NCBI GenBank assembly: GCA_030600725.1
Contig: JAUVLN010000153.1
Span: 1 to 5,838, forward strand
Length of the DNA: 5,838 bases
Direction: 5' to 3'
From: Thermoplasmatota archaeon
Lineage (GTDB): Archaea > Thermoplasmatota > Penumbrarchaeia > Penumbrarchaeales > Penumbrarchaeaceae
The translations under genes were made by a program, and so were the position numbers. The notes below the pieces were generated by a model that was not told the origin of the DNA, ran no database searches, and worked only from the letters and a program-made list of their open reading frames with translations. Positions 1 to 5,408 of the stretch are shown in pieces; the first letter of the stretch is position 1, and each line of letters begins with the position of its first letter.

Positions 1-87
1 ACTGACCCCATATGTAGATGCCTGTCGAATTTTACACAATTGTGCCGGTTGAAAAATACCCAAAAACGCCAACTGAATTTTTAAATT
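1..87. other. AT-rich non-coding end of the window
   Basis: No coding region is supported here. The stretch is AT-rich and holds two 5-base T-runs on the minus strand (66-62, 57-53) that could serve as back-up termination sites. It also has a perfect 10-bp palindrome CACAATTGTG at 35-44, which could be an operator for a gene beyond the left edge. No clear promoter can be assigned. Confidence 0.4.
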
Positions 88-111
88 AAAAAAGCCCCGG
101 TCTCCCGGGGC
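88..111 (-). terminator. Hairpin plus T6 terminator after the giant surface protein gene
   Basis: On the minus strand a perfect 7-bp stem, GCCCCGG / CCGGGGC (111-105 with 100-94), closes a GAGA tetraloop of the GNRA class and is followed at once by TTTTTT (93-88). It begins 25 nt after the TGA at 139-137. This is a textbook intrinsic terminator. More T-runs follow at 66-62 and 57-53. On the plus strand the hairpin is not followed by a T-run, so it acts one way only. Confidence 0.88.
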
Positions 112-136
112 CCACATCTCATATTCGTTCCCTGTT

Positions 137-3100
137 TCAGAGGTTCACCATCTCACCGCAGAGTGGACACTCCCCGGAGGTCTGACCAGCAACCATGCTG
201 AACTCGGAGCCGCAGAGCGAACAGGTAACGGATGTCCCCACATCCAAGGGCGGTGTGGGTACGGGCATATCCGGCTCCGGCATGGGAGGCTCGGGTACAT
301 CCTGCTGGGGAACCTCATCTGCGGGAAGGGGTACCTCCATATCCTGAAGATCGGGTTTCTCCTCCTGGGGAGGCTGGACCTCATCCTTCGTCTCATCAGG
401 CGAGGGTAGAAGATCATCGGATGGCGGCGTTTCCACCACGAACTCCGAAGCCTGGCTTATCACCGAGGGCAAGGCCCACTGTACGGCCTCAACCGCTGGA
501 AGATCGTTTGTGGGTACTCCCGTTAGAACCTCGAACCTTTTGATATTCCTCCTGTTCCTGCGCAGGTTCCTCCGGGCGGTAAACCTCTCCCGGTCCGTCT
601 TCTGTTTCATGCCGATTATGACACCGATCACGACCAGAACCATAATTATTCCAAGGATTACAACGAGCATCACGGCAAAAGGAAGCGTTGTCCTGTCATC
701 CACATCCCACACATCAGGATCAAGGGGCGACGCATCCAGTTTGTCGCTAACACCGTCACCATCCGTATCCCAGTTCTTGTAATCTGTCTCATTCCCGTCA
801 TAAAGATTGTTCCGATTGGTATCCTCCTCCAGGTCAAGGAGGCCGTCGTTATCATCATCCTCGTCGATCAGATCCGGGATCCCATCGCCGTCCGTATCCA
901 CAACTGTTGTATCGGTTACCACGTAGATATCCACGGAGATCGACACGTCGGAAACACCATCGTTGACGTGAAGTGATATCTTGTGGTTGTTCTGGGATAG
1001 CTTGACCTTCACCACATCCTCCGTTCCCAGGTACCCATCCTTATCGCTATACCAGAGATATGCTAGATCATCACCATCAGTATCTATGCTCTTCGAACCA
1101 TCAAGTACTATAAACGTTGATTCGAGATAGTAATTATAGGCTATGGGATTGGAGATTATCGGAACAGGATCGTGGTTCCTCGGTTCAGGAAGAACGATTA
1201 TGGAGATGTCCTCGGAGTAGGTGTATCCGTTTCCGGCCACATCCTTTGCCCTCCATCTTATGTAATTGAAGGTGTCCCTCTCGAAGAAGATCATGGGTGT
1301 CTCCACATATTGGCTGGCGAAGGAACCGGTTACATCCATCCTCTCCCATGGTCCGTAATTGGACACACCGTTGAATGAGATCGAATACTCGATCGTCGCA
1401 GCATCGACACCTGACCCTTTACCATCCTCAAGCGTTATCCCAAGGGCTACATAGTTGCCGTCAATAGCTTCTGCCGGGAGAGGCTCCTTGTATGTAAGGG
1501 GCTGGGTGTCCACCTGTACCTGGAAGGGGTCCGAGATCACATAACCGTTTCCTGCAACGTCCTTTGCCCTCCACTTGACATAGTTGTTTTCACCCTCACG
1601 GAAGTTCAGAAAGAGCCTCACCTTCAACTGTTCGCTGTCCCTACGGATATTTGTGGGTTCCCATGCAGAATAGGTGCGGCCTCCATCGTAGGAGATCGCA
1701 TACTCAACGGTCTTTCCCTTGACACCTGATCCATCCAGATCATACAGATATATCTCATAGTTCACATTTTTGGCATTCACCCAGGAACCGGGGGTCGGAT
1801 TCGGCAGGCCGAATATCGGCACATCCACATCGTAGTATACCGAGACAGCCGATGCGGGACCGTAGTTCAGGGCCTCATCGATGGCCCATACATAGATCGT
1901 GTTCCATCCTTCCTCGAGGCCATCGTAAACAAACCAGTTCTTTTCGACGAGGAAACCATCGCTCGTTCCACCCCCGTCATGGGTATTGTACAAATAACCG
2001 ATCACGTTGGATGAATCGTCGTAGGATGGGAACCAGGTAACCCACACCTGGGGATCGTCATCATATCCCATCAACGGATCGATGTCGGAATCCGCCTTTA
2101 CCTCCAGCTGGTCAGGTGCTTCGGGAAAGTCCGTATCAACGCTGACGAAGATATAGGGGCTGCCGGACATATCCTCCGCCGTACCCTCCAGGTCGATAAT
2201 GGAGAATGTGAATGTCTCCACTCCGGAGAGCTGTCTGGTCATTGTTCTGAACAATATCTCCTGTCCGGAATTCGTCTGGTTAAGGAAGATCGTTCCGTAA
2301 CTGTCGATCATGAGTACGGAGAAATATCCATCGGGTGGTGATATCTCGGTTCCCTGATATACCACCTTCAATCCCGTAAGCTCCAGATGTTCTCCGGGCT
2401 GTACGAATGAACCCTTGGTCAACTCGCCATTGAGGGAACCGATTACCCGAAGGGTTCCGGAGAACTCCAGATCCGCCTCAACCTTGATCATCCCACCGCC
2501 GAAGAAGTGGGATTCCATGGATTTGCCGCCATGGACATCAAATGATACGTTAATAGGAGCCTCGCTGAACAGGGTCGGGCTGAAGGTCACATTCATGTAG
2601 ACCTTCATACCGTAATTCCCATCTCCCATGACGGAGAAGGTTGAGAGCTCCACATAATCGTTAAAATCACCACTCTCCGTGAAATCCTTTGAGATCTTGT
2701 CCCAGGCGTAATCGACTGAATAATCTTTAAGATCTTCCGAAAATTGGAAGCCAAAATTGATCATCTCGATATCCGAAACATCCCATGTATCGATGATATA
2801 TCCCTCGAAATGACAGACCTTACCGGCACCGATAATATTATTTTCCTGACCCTCCAATTCCTTCAATTCAAAGGATTCGATCCTCAAAGTAGAGATGATG
2901 GGATAGAGGATATATGCAATACCTGCCTTGCTTGGTTTCTCCTCCCCTGAACCCATGGGATTTCCGAAGATCATCTCCAGATCACCCACACCATCTAGGT
3001 TACACACGATGGTGTTCTCGAAGTATGAAGCACCGAAATCAAGTCCGCTCGAGGGGCCCGTTATCGTACCAAGTGGTTGCTCCATCCTGAGGTAATATGT

Positions 3101-4474
3101 TGACTCCCCCCTATCCTCAACATCGGCGATGGTTGAGGAGTAGAAGATGTAATACGTGCCCTTTCCTCCGGAGTGACCGTAGGATGATGATAAGAGAAGG
3201 TCATCCCTTCCATCCCCGTCGAGATCGCCTATCATTGTGACCCCCAGATCAAAGCCGGAATATGCACCACGGATAATGAAATCCGCATCTATGAGATAAT
3301 ATCGGCCGAAGGACATCTGGTTCTCTCCGTAAAATATGAAGATCCCACCGGTCCTGTCGTGGAAACAGTTAGGTGCGGTTACTATGAGATCGTTCAGGCC
3401 ATCACCGTTAACATCCGCGCACTCCACCTTGCTCAGCATGTAATCCTCGTAACCCTGGATCGAGACCCTAGGCAGCACCATCAGGTCCATGGATTCCTTG
3501 ATAATTGTCCCTCCGAATACTATATCCACCTGTCCGGAGTTCTCGCTGTCCCGCCACAGGTAGGCCGATCCGATAAGCACATCAATGAAACCATCGTTGT
3601 TGACATCGCCCACGTTCACATCGGTGATTCCCACGCCATTCCATCCTACCCCATCGTGCCAGTGCATCTCGGAGTTGTAGATGACATGGTCGTACTCATC
3701 TTCTCCGACCCTGTACCTCTCGTCGAATGCGAGTGACCCATCCCAGATGTAGACCTTGCCCTCATGGTAATCCCTAAAATAGAAAGGATCAAAACCCCTG
3801 TGGAAATCGGAGATGATGATCTCATCCATGCCGTCCTGGTTCATATCTCCCAGCTCAAGGTTCCATCCCAGTATATGGTCCTTATCCTCCGCCTGGAATG
3901 TTACGTCCGCGTTAAGCGTGGTCATGAATGGGCTCCATCCGGATGAGCCAAGGAATAGATATACTTCGGGTACTGCAGCCATACTGCCTCCCGTGAAGGT
4001 ATCCTCATTTGCCCATCCGCCTGCGAGGATGTCAAGCAATCCATCCCCATCGACATCACCCACGGCGATATCCATTCCAAGTTTATTTCCAGGAAGGAAG
4101 GAATCGATCAGGACATCCACATCCCTTCCGCCGAGGGACCTCTCCTTCCCGCCGCCATAGTAGATGAATATACCGCCTTTCGATTGATTGTATCCGGGCG
4201 ATCCCACGATAACATCGTCAAGGCCGTCCCTATTCAGATCGCCGGACTTGATACAGTAGCCGAACTTCTGACCCAGGTCATCGCCGATCAGGTACTGTTC
4301 AACAGGATCGCTCCCAAGATCGATCTCCTTCTCATAGTAACTCTCCTCATCCTCGTCACCGAATACCACCTGCATAAGTCCACCCTGCAAAAAGGGGACG
4401 GCAAGGAGAAACACCACGATCAGGGAGATCAGTATCTTCTTCTTCGCTCCATCTGTACGAATATTCAATCTCAT
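137..4474 (-). CDS. Giant integrin-alpha-like surface protein: FG-GAP propeller, Ig-like, PKD and TSP3 domains, one membrane helix, cytoplasmic zinc ribbon
   Basis: This complete 1445-residue protein starts at an ATG with AGAGGTG 6 nt upstream and ends at TGA. Seen in order: a signal peptide (about 1-39), seven FG-GAP blades (66-525), a beta-rich segment with no recognised family (527-783), a fibronectin/Ig-like domain (784-882), two homologous Ig-like domains (884-1099), a PKD-like domain (1101-1187), thrombospondin type 3 calcium motifs (1193-1257), a membrane helix (about 1265-1288), an Arg-rich stretch (1297-1313), a Pro/acid-rich linker (1347-1412) and a CxxC-x14-CxxC zinc ribbon (1418-1439). 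From family knowledge, FG-GAP, PKD and TSP3 modules are extracellular, and several bind calcium. The inferred topology is type I, with about 1225 residues outside. Five N-glycosylation sequons lie in the ectodomain (N96, N628, N642, N732, N1228). A role in adhesion or surface sensing is inference. The gene appears intact, with no frameshift. The domain architecture is secure but the function is unknown. Confidence 0.95.
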   Translation of the reverse strand: MRLNIRTDGAKKKILISLIVVFLLAVPFLQGGLMQVVFGDEDEESYYEKEIDLGSDPVEQYLIGDDLGQKFGYCIKSGDLNRDGLDDVIVGSPGYNQSKGGIFIYYGGGKERSLGGRDVDVLIDSFLPGNKLGMDIAVGDVDGDGLLDILAGGWANEDTFTGGSMAAVPEVYLFLGSSGWSPFMTTLNADVTFQAEDKDHILGWNLELGDMNQDGMDEIIISDFHRGFDPFYFRDYHEGKVYIWDGSLAFDERYRVGEDEYDHVIYNSEMHWHDGVGWNGVGITDVNVGDVNNDGFIDVLIGSAYLWRDSENSGQVDIVFGGTIIKESMDLMVLPRVSIQGYEDYMLSKVECADVNGDGLNDLIVTAPNCFHDRTGGIFIFYGENQMSFGRYYLIDADFIIRGAYSGFDLGVTMIGDLDGDGRDDLLLSSSYGHSGGKGTYYIFYSSTIADVEDRGESTYYLRMEQPLGTITGPSSGLDFGASYFENTIVCNLDGVGDLEMIFGNPMGSGEEKPSKAGIAYILYPIISTLRIESFELKELEGQENNIIGAGKVCHFEGYIIDTWDVSDIEMINFGFQFSEDLKDYSVDYAWDKISKDFTESGDFNDYVELSTFSVMGDGNYGMKVYMNVTFSPTLFSEAPINVSFDVHGGKSMESHFFGGGMIKVEADLEFSGTLRVIGSLNGELTKGSFVQPGEHLELTGLKVVYQGTEISPPDGYFSVLMIDSYGTIFLNQTNSGQEILFRTMTRQLSGVETFTFSIIDLEGTAEDMSGSPYIFVSVDTDFPEAPDQLEVKADSDIDPLMGYDDDPQVWVTWFPSYDDSSNVIGYLYNTHDGGGTSDGFLVEKNWFVYDGLEEGWNTIYVWAIDEALNYGPASAVSVYYDVDVPIFGLPNPTPGSWVNAKNVNYEIYLYDLDGSGVKGKTVEYAISYDGGRTYSAWEPTNIRRDSEQLKVRLFLNFREGENNYVKWRAKDVAGNGYVISDPFQVQVDTQPLTYKEPLPAEAIDGNYVALGITLEDGKGSGVDAATIEYSISFNGVSNYGPWERMDVTGSFASQYVETPMIFFERDTFNYIRWRAKDVAGNGYTYSEDISIIVLPEPRNHDPVPIISNPIAYNYYLESTFIVLDGSKSIDTDGDDLAYLWYSDKDGYLGTEDVVKVKLSQNNHKISLHVNDGVSDVSISVDIYVVTDTTVVDTDGDGIPDLIDEDDDNDGLLDLEEDTNRNNLYDGNETDYKNWDTDGDGVSDKLDASPLDPDVWDVDDRTTLPFAVMLVVILGIIMVLVVIGVIIGMKQKTDRERFTARRNLRRNRRNIKRFEVLTGVPTNDLPAVEAVQWALPSVISQASEFVVETPPSDDLLPSPDETKDEVQPPQEEKPDLQDMEVPLPADEVPQQDVPEPPMPEPDMPVPTPPLDVGTSVTCSLCGSEFSMVAGQTSGECPLCGEMVNL
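152..436 (-). other. Cytoplasmic Pro/acid-rich linker and C-terminal zinc ribbon
   Basis: Residues 1347-1412 are a low-complexity linker dominated by Pro, Glu and Asp. They lead to CSLCGSEF (C1418, C1421) and GECPLCGE (C1436, C1439), a CxxC-x14-CxxC zinc ribbon only six residues from the C-terminus. The two CxxCG knuckles are canonical. By the predicted topology this ribbon lies inside the cell, tethered to the membrane by a flexible arm. Its partner (protein or nucleic acid) cannot be told from sequence. Confidence 0.85.
611..682 (-). other. Single transmembrane helix of the giant surface protein
   Basis: Residues about 1265-1288 (PFAVMLVVILGIIMVLVVIG and onward) form an uninterrupted hydrophobic stretch. 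Acidic TSP3 sequence and DVDDR lie before it, and KQKTDRERF plus RRNLRRNRRNIKR follow it. The positive-inside rule places the C-terminal tail in the cytoplasm, giving type I topology. Confidence 0.93.
704..898 (-). repeat. Thrombospondin type 3-like calcium-binding motifs
   Basis: Residues 1193-1257 contain DTDGDGIPD (1193-1201), DDDNDGLLD (1206-1214), a weaker DTNRNNLYD (1218-1226) and DTDGDGVSD (1236-1244). They are rich in Asp and Asn at ligand positions and sit directly before the membrane helix. In known surface proteins such repeats bind several calcium ions and stiffen the stalk. The third motif has lost the central Gly and probably binds weakly. Confidence 0.9.
914..1174 (-). other. 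PKD-like domain
   Basis: Residues 1101-1187 show the PKD signature. A Pro-rich entry (HDPVPII) is followed by FIVLDGSKSIDTDGDDLAYLWYSD and then by the late strand ISLHVNDGVSDVS, equivalent to the V-x-D-x-x-G ending of PKD repeats. PKD domains are extracellular Ig-like folds that mediate protein-protein or protein-carbohydrate contacts, and they are frequent in archaeal S-layer and surface proteins. Confidence 0.85.
1178..1825 (-). repeat. Two tandem homologous Ig-like domains with a shared WRAKDVAGNGY strand
   Basis: Residues 884-992 and 993-1099 are tandem copies. Both have a Gly-Ser-Gly-Val turn (DGSGVKG, GKGSGVD), a (V/I)EY(A/S)IS strand, a W-E-x segment (AWEP, PWER) and then an (V/I)(K/R) pair followed by the identical 11-residue WRAKDVAGNGY at 968-978 and 1074-1084, 106 residues apart. 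The DNA of this core (1541-1573 and 1223-1255) matches at 28 of 33 positions. Strands of this kind occur in Ig-like stalk repeats of archaeal and bacterial surface proteins, and here they probably act as spacers between the propeller and the membrane. Confidence 0.85.
1829..2125 (-). other. Fibronectin type III / Ig-like domain
   Basis: Residues 784-882 open with PEAPDQLEV and contain VWVTWFPSYDDSSNVIGYLY, followed by LEEGWNTIYVWAIDEALNYG. This is the pattern of a fibronectin type III-like fold (P-x-x-P start, W in strand B, a Tyr-rich strand and a late W-A-x-D strand). The tail strand (YVWAIDEALNYGP) resembles the WRAKDVAGNGY strand of the two following domains, so all three may be distant relatives. 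The assignment rests on pattern recognition only. Confidence 0.6.
2126..2896 (-). other. Unassigned beta-rich ectodomain segment of the giant surface protein
   Basis: Residues 527-783 follow the propeller. They alternate short hydrophobic strands with polar turns and have few charged clusters, as expected for one or two beta-sandwich domains. Three of the five N-glycosylation sequons fall here (N628, N642, N732). I cannot name a family. By position it could correspond to the leg domains that follow the propeller in integrins, but that is an analogy from domain order, not a sequence match. Confidence 0.4.
2900..4279 (-). repeat. Seven FG-GAP repeats forming a predicted integrin-alpha-like beta-propeller
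   Basis: Residues 66-525 hold seven units. Each reads as an F/L-G-like turn, then a calcium loop of the form DxDxDGxxD, then a hydrophobic strand, and most end in a GG(I/K)xxxFYG-like strand. The loops are DLNRDGLDD (79-87), DVDGDGLLD (140-148), DMNQDGMDE (210-218), DVNNDGFID (290-298), DVNGDGLND (354-362), DLDGDGRDD (417-425) and a degraded NLDGVGDLE (492-500). Seven is the number needed to close the propeller known from integrin alpha subunits. Six loops keep the Asp/Asn ligands, and the seventh has lost the one at position 5. No inserted MIDAS-type I domain is visible. Confidence 0.92.
4358..4474 (-). other. Signal peptide of the giant surface protein
   Basis: Residues 1-13 form a basic n-region (R2, R6, K11-K13). 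They are followed by a hydrophobic core at about 14-29 (ILISLIVVFLLAVPFL), a short polar turn and VVFG-D near residue 39, after which the chain becomes strongly acidic (DEDEES). This fits Sec-dependent export. There is no lipobox cysteine, so a lipoprotein is unlikely. The exact cleavage point is uncertain, and the segment could also remain as an uncleaved anchor. Confidence 0.8.
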
Positions 4475-4480
4475 ATCCTA

Positions 4481-4487
4481 CACCTCT
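4481..4487 (-). promoter_or_regulatory. Ribosome binding site of the giant surface protein gene
   Basis: AGAGGTG lies 6 nt before the ATG at 4474. It matches the GGAGGTGAT core complementary to the 3' end of archaeal 16S rRNA and supports this start over later ATG codons. Confidence 0.8.
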
Positions 4488-4511
4488 ATTATCTCATCTG
4501 AAAGATCCATT

Positions 4512-4529
4512 GGTAGGGATCAACCTACC
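4512..4529 (-). promoter_or_regulatory. Inverted repeat in the presumed leader of the giant surface protein gene
   Basis: GGTAGG and CCTACC, 6 bp each, are separated by 6 nt (loop TTGATC on the minus strand). The hairpin would lie between the predicted start near 4535 and the ribosome binding site at 4487-4481. It may be an mRNA leader hairpin or a protein binding site. No known riboswitch is recognised. Confidence 0.4.
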
Positions 4530-4557
4530 TGTCATACAACCTTTCGACCCTTGGGTT

Positions 4558-4565
4558 TTTATAAA
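4558..4565 (-). promoter_or_regulatory. Candidate TATA box for the giant surface protein gene
   Basis: TTTATAAA on the minus strand is a near-ideal archaeal TATA box. Transcription would start about 25 nt downstream, near 4535, leaving a leader of about 60 nt that contains a hairpin and the ribosome binding site. No clear purine-rich BRE lies directly upstream. Direct repeats AACCCA flank the box. It could also be chance in an AT-rich spacer. Confidence 0.5.
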
Positions 4566-4591
4566 TGGGTTGTGGGATGGATTTTTCATAC

Positions 4592-4602
4592 TATATAATA
4601 TA
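4592..4602 (-). promoter_or_regulatory. Second, upstream TATA-like candidate
   Basis: The minus strand reads TATATTATATA here, preceded by purine-rich GAAAAGA, a plausible BRE-like element. A start would fall near 4571. It may be an alternative promoter for the large gene, or simply AT-rich spacer. Confidence 0.35.
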
Positions 4603-4611
4603 ATCTTTTCT

Positions 4612-4617
4612 AAAAAA
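4612..4617 (-). terminator. T6 run after the ABC ATPase gene, possible archaeal terminator
   Basis: Six T residues on the minus strand lie about 37 nt after the ATPase stop codon. No hairpin precedes them. Archaeal RNA polymerase can terminate at T-runs alone, so this may separate the transporter transcript from the large gene. Confidence 0.35.
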
Positions 4618-4653
4618 TCTGCTCGGGATTGGCCAGAACCCTATAAACACCCT

Positions 4654-5325
4654 TCAACCGCTAATACGGCCATCCTTCAACCTCAACCTGATGCTGGCCC
4701 TCCTTGCGATCTCGCTGTCGTGGGTGACAACTATTATCGTCTTTCCCCCGTTCCGGTTCAGGTCCCTCATGATATTGATGATGTTTTGAGAGGTCTCCGA
4801 ATCGAGTTCCCCGGTTGGTTCATCGGCCAGTATCACGGAAGGATCATTGGCCATGGATCGGGCTAGGGATACCCTCTGCTGTTCACCTCCTGATAACTGG
4901 GAAGGCAGATGTCCAAAACGATTTCTTAAACCTACGTCGGAGAGGAGTTCCTTTCCCCTTTTCATGGCATCCCATCTTGATAGGCCCGCCTCCCGCATTG
5001 GCACCATCACATTTTCCAAAGCTGTCAGGTTTTGCAGAAGGTAAAAACCCTGAAAGATAAAGCCGTAACCCCTCAATCTGAGTTTGGATAGGGATCTATC
5101 CGAAAGAGTGGATATATCCGTACCTCCCACGCGTACATATCCTTTGGTTGGTCTGTCAAGGGCCCCGATTATATTCAGTAGCGTTGTCTTGCCTGATCCC
5201 GATGGACCCATTATCGACATGAAATTACCCGATCTGATGGTCGATGATATCGATCTGAGGGCCTTTATCTCCTGTTTCCCCAGATGGTATATCTTGGATA
5301 CATTTATCAGTTCGATATCCACCAT
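4654..5325 (-). CDS. ABC transporter ATP-binding subunit, MacB/LolD type
   Basis: This is a complete 223-residue nucleotide-binding subunit. It begins at an ATG with GGAGGAA 6 nt upstream (5332-5338) and ends at TGA. All canonical motifs are visible: Walker A GPSGSGKTT (40-48), Q-loop glutamine Q92 in FQGFYLL, signature LSGGEQQ (144-150), Walker B VILADEP (164-170, with catalytic E169), D-loop GELD (172-175) and switch histidine H202. The length and the FQxFYLL and LSGGEQQR patterns are typical of the MacB/LolD/FtsE group. That group pairs with FtsX-domain permeases and works by mechanotransmission or by extracting substrates from the membrane rather than by classic import. The neighbouring permease fragment, 83 nt upstream on the same strand, is the expected partner. 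The protein would sit on the cytoplasmic face of the membrane. The substrate is unknown. No damage is seen. Confidence 0.96.
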   Translation of the reverse strand: MVDIELINVSKIYHLGKQEIKALRSISSTIRSGNFMSIMGPSGSGKTTLLNIIGALDRPTKGYVRVGGTDISTLSDRSLSKLRLRGYGFIFQGFYLLQNLTALENVMVPMREAGLSRWDAMKRGKELLSDVGLRNRFGHLPSQLSGGEQQRVSLARSMANDPSVILADEPTGELDSETSQNIINIMRDLNRNGGKTIIVVTHDSEIARRASIRLRLKDGRISG

Positions 5326-5331
5326 ATCGCG

Positions 5332-5338
5332 TTCCTCC
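5332..5338 (-). promoter_or_regulatory. Ribosome binding site of the ABC ATPase gene
   Basis: GGAGGAA lies 6 nt before the ATG at 5325 and fixes the start of the ATPase. No other in-frame start with a comparable site is seen. Confidence 0.82.
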
Positions 5339-5374
5339 GGATCCTATCACTTCTCAGTATGAGTTTCACACATA

Positions 5375-5390
5375 GGGGAAGTTGTTCCCC
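5375..5390 (-). repeat. Hairpin between permease and ATPase genes
   Basis: GGGGAA-CAAC-TTCCCC on the minus strand gives a 6-bp stem with a 4-nt loop, 18 nt after the permease stop. No T-run follows, so it is not a standard terminator. It could be a processing or mRNA-stability element that sets different levels of the two subunits. The rest of the 83-nt gap shows no convincing TATA box. Confidence 0.45.
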
Positions 5391-5408
5391 AATCATTAAG
5401 CTTTCTTG

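Noticed and set aside
232..543. Plus-strand Pro/Arg-rich open frame
   Set aside because: It is a shadow of the Pro/acid-rich linker coding sequence read on the other strand.
3359..3736. Plus-strand open frame of 125 codons inside the giant surface protein gene
   Set aside because: It lies wholly antisense to well-defined FG-GAP coding sequence, resembles no family, and is explained by codon bias of the real gene.
137..4474. Possible metal-dependent adhesion site (inserted I/VWA domain), as in some integrins
   Set aside because: No DxSxS motif or domain-sized insertion occurs between the propeller blades.
4184..4501. Plus-strand open frame over the start of the giant surface protein gene
   Set aside because: It is antisense to the signal peptide and first FG-GAP blade, and its product shows no recognisable domain.
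4510..4866. Plus-strand open frame spanning the spacer and the end of the ATPase gene
   Set aside because: More than half is antisense to conserved ABC motifs, and the product has no recognisable domain.
5347..5373. Tiny 8-codon open frame (ATG to TGA, minus strand) between permease and ATPase
   Set aside because: It has no ribosome binding site and is too short to separate from chance, so it is not annotated as a leader peptide.
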